Below, in pieces: positions 60,296 through 64,000 of a stretch of DNA of 64,000 bases. The notes under the pieces were generated by a model. That model was not told the DNA's origin. It made no database searches and saw only the letters and a program-made list of their open reading frames with translations. Made by a program: the position numbers and the translations under genes. The first letter of the stretch is position 1; every line of letters starts with the position of its first letter. The DNA comes from Xiphophorus maculatus (taxonomy: Eukaryota; Chordata; Actinopteri; Cyprinodontiformes; Poeciliidae), in NCBI RefSeq assembly GCF_002775205.1, contig NC_036462.1:32219084-32283083 (forward strand), given 5' to 3'.

Positions 60296-60382
60296 GCACG
60301 ACCGGAAGATAAAAACACGGCATGTATTGAGAGAACACGTCTTGTAAAGATCCAATAAAATTAACCAAGTATGTTAAATTTT
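59585..60382 (-). repeat. Right terminal inverted repeat, copy 1
   Basis: Reverse complement of 47024-47805, ending GTATGTTAAATTTT at 60382, where copy 2 begins. Contains a TA microsatellite (60205-60292), the CRE-like site (59881-59888) and the mirrored splice donor (exon end 59850). Confidence 0.9.
59850..59910 (-). promoter_or_regulatory. Mirror promoter and non-coding exon 1 of leftward transposase gene
   Basis: The same CRE-like site and donor as at 47501-47539, in reverse. It would splice to the acceptor ACTTTAG just before 59513, four bases upstream of the transposase start codon at 59509. Confidence 0.55.
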
Positions 60383-60830
60383 CACCCGCTTCGGATGTTA
60401 TCATCCCATAGAATGGCGATTATCAGTGGTTATCAGCCCCATTGAATGGCCTCAGTTGGTCCCTGCTCTGCCTGCTAGCAGGCTGTTATCAACCGTTATC
60501 AACCATTCTATCGGTGATAACAGCCGCTTGTCGCTAATAGAACCTTTTTTTAACCTTTTTTTAAAAACCTTTATTTATAATTTATCTGCGAATTTGAACA
60601 GGATATTAAGAATTTACTAAAAATACAAAAGCCAAACGTATCCGTCATAAGATTTTAATTAGGTATTGTAATAAACGTTACAGTATTTAAAAACAACTCA
60701 CTAAAATCTAAAACCGGAGGGTTTTTTTTTCTGTTTTGTTTATTTTTGTTCGCTTTTTTAAAGACTTATATTCCCAATATGCCTTTTATTTCTTTGGATT
60801 TTTTCCAATAATTCACTCAAAATAAATGCC

Positions 60831-60917
60831 AAAATTTAACATACTTGGTTAATTTTATTGGATCTTTACAAGACGTGTTCTCTCAATACATGCCGTGTTT
60901 TTATCTTCCGGTCGTGC

Positions 60918-60994
<77 letters not shown>

Positions 60995-61616
60995 CATACA
61001 ATGAAATTAAAAGGTATATTCTAGAGTTATGTAGTTGTCCAACCTCATAGCCTTCCACTAGGTGGCTGTATGTACATCCGAAGTTGCTTGCAATCCATTA
61101 ATAATGATAAGAAGAAGTTAGGGTTGGCCCTAATCTTATTTTTAATTAAAAAAATTAAAAATAAAAATACGGATGGATTTGCTCATATGATTATATGAAA
61201 ATCTGTGTTTGTACCATATGAAAATGTTTAATATTTGTATTAGTAGTAATAATAATAAATTACGGATTGCACCCGACAAAACATTAGAGAAGAAGAAGAA
61301 GAAGAAGAAGCTTACGTCATTCGACGCGACACTTTCCACGGTCGGAGCTGGTGAGTAGCCCCTGAATCTGTCAAATAAAAATGTAGTAAAAAACCTCAAA
61401 AGACCGAAAGTCTACATTTATAAATCTGCTGATGGTAGTTCTATGAGTTAATGTTAGCGAGTATGTGGCACAGCATGTGTTTGTACAGATTTAGACACGT
61501 TTTTAACCCTATTTGGTAGAAAAAAAAAGCTAGCTAAAGTAGCCTCTTAAAAGCCAGTCACATTCAAATGTAGCTGTCCTTCATACCTTTAATAACAATG
61601 TGCTAAAATTTTGTTT
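60831..61616 (+). repeat. Left terminal inverted repeat, copy 2
   Basis: Same sequence as 47024-47805, with a TA tract of about 72 bp (60921-60992). Confidence 0.9.
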
Positions 61617-62118
61617 CATATATCTTAAAAAACCGTATACTTTTCAGTATACTAGTTTATATCAGTATATTGATTTAATGTTAGGATTCTATCATACAGT
61701 TCATTACATTTCATCGTTTCCCACAGTGTATTATAAGCCCTGAGGCCATCATTCTTTATTTGTTGCCCCACCAGGCTAAGCATTGTTTATTTATTTAAGT
61801 CTTTGTAAAACGTTTGCATTTTCTATGACTTTATAGTTATTGTTCAAGTATTAATCTTCCAATCTTTCAATAACACATAATTCTCAAAATGTAATTTCAA
61901 ATTTCCCGTCAACTTTTAACATTTTTTATCTCAAAAACATGACCAGCTACAGGATGACTGACTGTCATAAAACTGAACCACCGGGCTTACCATGTTTTCT
62001 GGGGGATACCCTGCAAGCACAATGCATGCTAATATTTATTTATCACATACCAGAAAAAACAGCTACCTTCTGTTTATTCATATTCATGGTTGTATTTTCT
62101 GTCTTTCTTTTAGGTTCA

Positions 62119-64000
62119 ATGTCAAGAAGAGGTATGTGTAGCATCTCTTAAACATTGAGCTATACAGCAAGATCTAAGAAAATATGTGTTTGTCCTGAAT
62201 ATTATTTTTTTATATGCTCTGCTTTTTTTCATTTCATGATAAGAGAGAACACATATCTCGGAGGAAGCGAAGGTCTTCCTCCAGAAAGACTATAAAGAAG
62301 GGATGACCAGGGTGGGATCTCCACTGGTTGGAGCGGCATCCCAGGCCACTGGCTTGCCACCGTTTGTCATTGATGTATGTTTACCAAAGTTCTTTCTAGC
62401 CATTCAATTTCAGAATTCAGAAGGCAAGATGCAATTTCATATAAAAATAAATTCAAACTTCCTGTTTTGTAACAAGACTTTTGTGTTTTTTAGAACTGGA
62501 TTGGAAACTATAGAAGAAAAAAGCCATCTTCTTCTCAACCTAAAAACAAGAAGTTATACACCAAGGACCTGTCTGGTTACAACCTGTTCTGCAGGGATCA
62601 GTTAAAGAACAAGGGTGAGAGAGGATTTACTGTAGCTGTTATGTTGACAAGCATTGTTGTGTGTATAGCTAGCCTGATCATTGCAATTCTCACTTACAGC
62701 ACAGCCTTTGCTTTCTCCCCTTGACTCGGATTATCTCCTGCAGACGTTTCATTGTGCCAATCAGTAAACAGAAGGAGAAGTTGTTAAGACTGCCAATTTT
62801 CTGTGCTGTTTTAGAATTGCAGTCCACCTGTAGTTGTAGCAAAGTAAAGGAAGCCATTCAGTCTTTGTTGGCCTTCCAAATATGGAATTAACATGGACAG
62901 CTGCCTCGATGAGCTCAGGGCTTCTGTCTTTGTAGTGACAGATTTTATGTATTTATTTATTTTATTTTATTTATTTATTTATTTGCAGCAAATGCAATTT
63001 CAAGTAGAATTTTTGGCATTGAACTGGCACATGACATACGTCACAGACAAACATTAGCGATTGGGTAAAATTTAACACCTCTAGAGAGGTGTTAAATGAG
63101 TGTTAATTGAGCAATAGTGTCTCAATAGCCATAGCCCAGACCCTCTGGATGCTTCAATGTGTAGTACAATGGGTCATTTTTTTACCAGGCTATTCATAAA
63201 CTTAATTTTTGGAAAAAGTATCTTGCCTTAGTTATTTTGTAGTTGTGTAATACTTGCATTGTTCTGTTCGATTTACTTTCTAGAACAGTGGTTTCCAAAG
63301 TTGATTCTCAAGGGCTGGAACCTTCATGCCCTTGAGCCATGATTGAATCTAGGTTAACACACCTGGATTCAATCATGGCTCATTAGAAGGCCAAAGAAGA
63401 AAATTGACATGTTGAGGAGGTTACAACCACCAGACAGAGAAGTAAAACAAGCGGTCCTTATTGGAAGGACTTCATTCAGTATCCCTTTCCATGTAATAGG
63501 GGGTTTTTTTTGGACTTGTTTTAATCATACAATTCCATTTGAAATTGTATATATGGTTTTTATATCAGATTTATATTAGAAATAAATCTCTTTCCCTGTG
63601 ACAATTCTATTCAGTGTATCCCAACAGATACCTGCTTAGTTATTTGCAATTATGGTCTATGATGGAATAGTTACCGTAAAAACTTTGCAGAAGCAGATGC
63701 CAACTTACAACGAGAAATGAAACAAATATACCCTGAAGTATGGGAAATTGTCCTTTCGTTCATTAAAATTAATAAAGTACAATGTTGTGTTGATTAATAT
63801 TAGCCTTAAGAAAACCTTTAATCGTTCACACTTCACAATGTGTACTTGAGAAATACTGTTTAAGCCATGTCCTGGATACTTGTACTTCAAGTTTTTATAT
63901 TGCATTTTATTGTACTCATATTGAAAATATGTTGGAAAAACAATTTCAATAATTATATTTTATTCTTTGTATCAGACCCCGGGAGGAAAATTAGGACACC
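62119..64000 (+). CDS. Rightward element gene, copy 2, partial (runs off window)
   Basis: Exons at 62119-62131 (exon from 62114), 62244-62374, 62494-62614 and 63976 to the window end are identical to copy 1 at an offset of 13,811. The last two exons lie beyond the window, so it is not known whether this copy has the intact zinc-finger exon. Confidence 0.6.

Larger units (their letters stand above)
46576..60382. mobile_element. 13.8-kb two-gene transposon-like unit, copy 1 (KDZ/Zisupton-like)
   Basis: The unit is made of a 448-bp left block (46576-47023), a left inverted repeat (47024-47805), an internal region with two convergent split genes, and a right inverted repeat (59585-60382). Base 60383 restarts the left block, so the unit is repeated head to tail with a period of 13,807 bp. 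The leftward gene resembles KDZ-superfamily transposases, known as large fish and fungal DNA transposons. Internal insertions: a Tc1 fossil (about 52.76-53.70 kb) and MITEs. Whether the 448-bp block belongs to the element proper or was co-duplicated flank is not resolved. Confidence 0.75.
60383..64000. mobile_element. Second head-to-tail copy of the 13.8-kb unit, cut by window end
   Basis: Every stretch I compared (left block, inverted repeat, exons 2 to 4 of the rightward gene, MITE at about 49.5/63.3 kb) is the same as copy 1. The offset is 13,807 bp before the TA microsatellite and 13,811 bp after it, because that tract is 4 bp longer here. It corresponds to 46576-50189 of copy 1. Confidence 0.9.

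Noticed and set aside
46576-60382. Integrated large DNA virus or Teratorn-like hybrid
   Set aside because: Tandem units and long inverted repeats raised the idea, but only two split genes are present and one resembles KDZ transposases; no viral structural or replication genes are seen.

Overview
The window is eukaryotic, and almost certainly from a teleost fish. It has one split vertebrate nuclear-protein gene with canonical GT/AG introns, a CpG-rich promoter, many CA, TA and GATA microsatellites, and a dense layer of repeats typical of fish genomes: hAT, Tc1/mariner, Kolobok-like MITEs, tRNA-derived SINEs and L2-like LINE tails. No rRNA, stand-alone tRNA gene, CRISPR array or bacterial-type operon is visible. 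Finer taxonomy cannot be read from this sequence alone.

Region 1 (1 to about 29.9 kb) is intergenic with no host gene I can support. It holds an L2/CR1-like LINE 3' end (minus strand), hairpin MITEs, a 287-bp foldback element with a perfect 9-bp target-site duplication (7782-8086), a family of TTAA-flanked Kolobok-like MITEs, SINEs, and a 2.4-kb hAT element (20497-22930, TSD GTGATTAG). A second hAT (21276-22471, TSD GTATATTG) sits nested inside it and keeps the first two exons of a BED-finger transposase.

Region 2 (about 29.9 to 45.3 kb) is the complete gene nucks1: eight coding exons, 307 codons, plus strand, with a 7.3-kb first intron that carries a solo LTR (33556-34190, TSD GTGAT). The 3' UTR is long, with four possible poly(A) signals. 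Exons 5, 6 and 7 are symmetric phase-1 cassettes of 153, 150 and 153 bp. Exon 5 has no counterpart in the human protein as I remember it and resembles exon 7 in length and layout.

Region 3 (46,576 to the window end) is the most unusual part. A 13.8-kb unit (46576-60382) is followed directly, head to tail, by a second copy that runs off the window (60383-64000) and looks identical apart from TA-repeat length. Inside the unit, about 0.8-kb inverted repeats (47024-47805 and 59585-60382) face each other. Each carries the same CRE-like site and a non-coding first exon with a splice donor, so the element has two convergent genes driven by duplicate promoters in its own inverted repeats. The rightward gene (exons 48303-52040) encodes a small protein with a homeodomain-like helix, an HMG-like segment and a broken C-terminal zinc-finger exon. 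The leftward gene (59509 to 54871) has N- and C-terminal parts resembling KDZ (Kyakuja-Dileera-Zisupton) transposases, but in this copy the exons for the catalytic core are absent and one exon carries a stop. A Tc1 fossil and several MITEs have inserted into the element.

Working model: an ordinary teleost nucks1 locus whose downstream flank was invaded by a large two-gene KDZ-like DNA transposon. That copy is now decayed for transposase but was recently duplicated in tandem, or was duplicated by the assembly.
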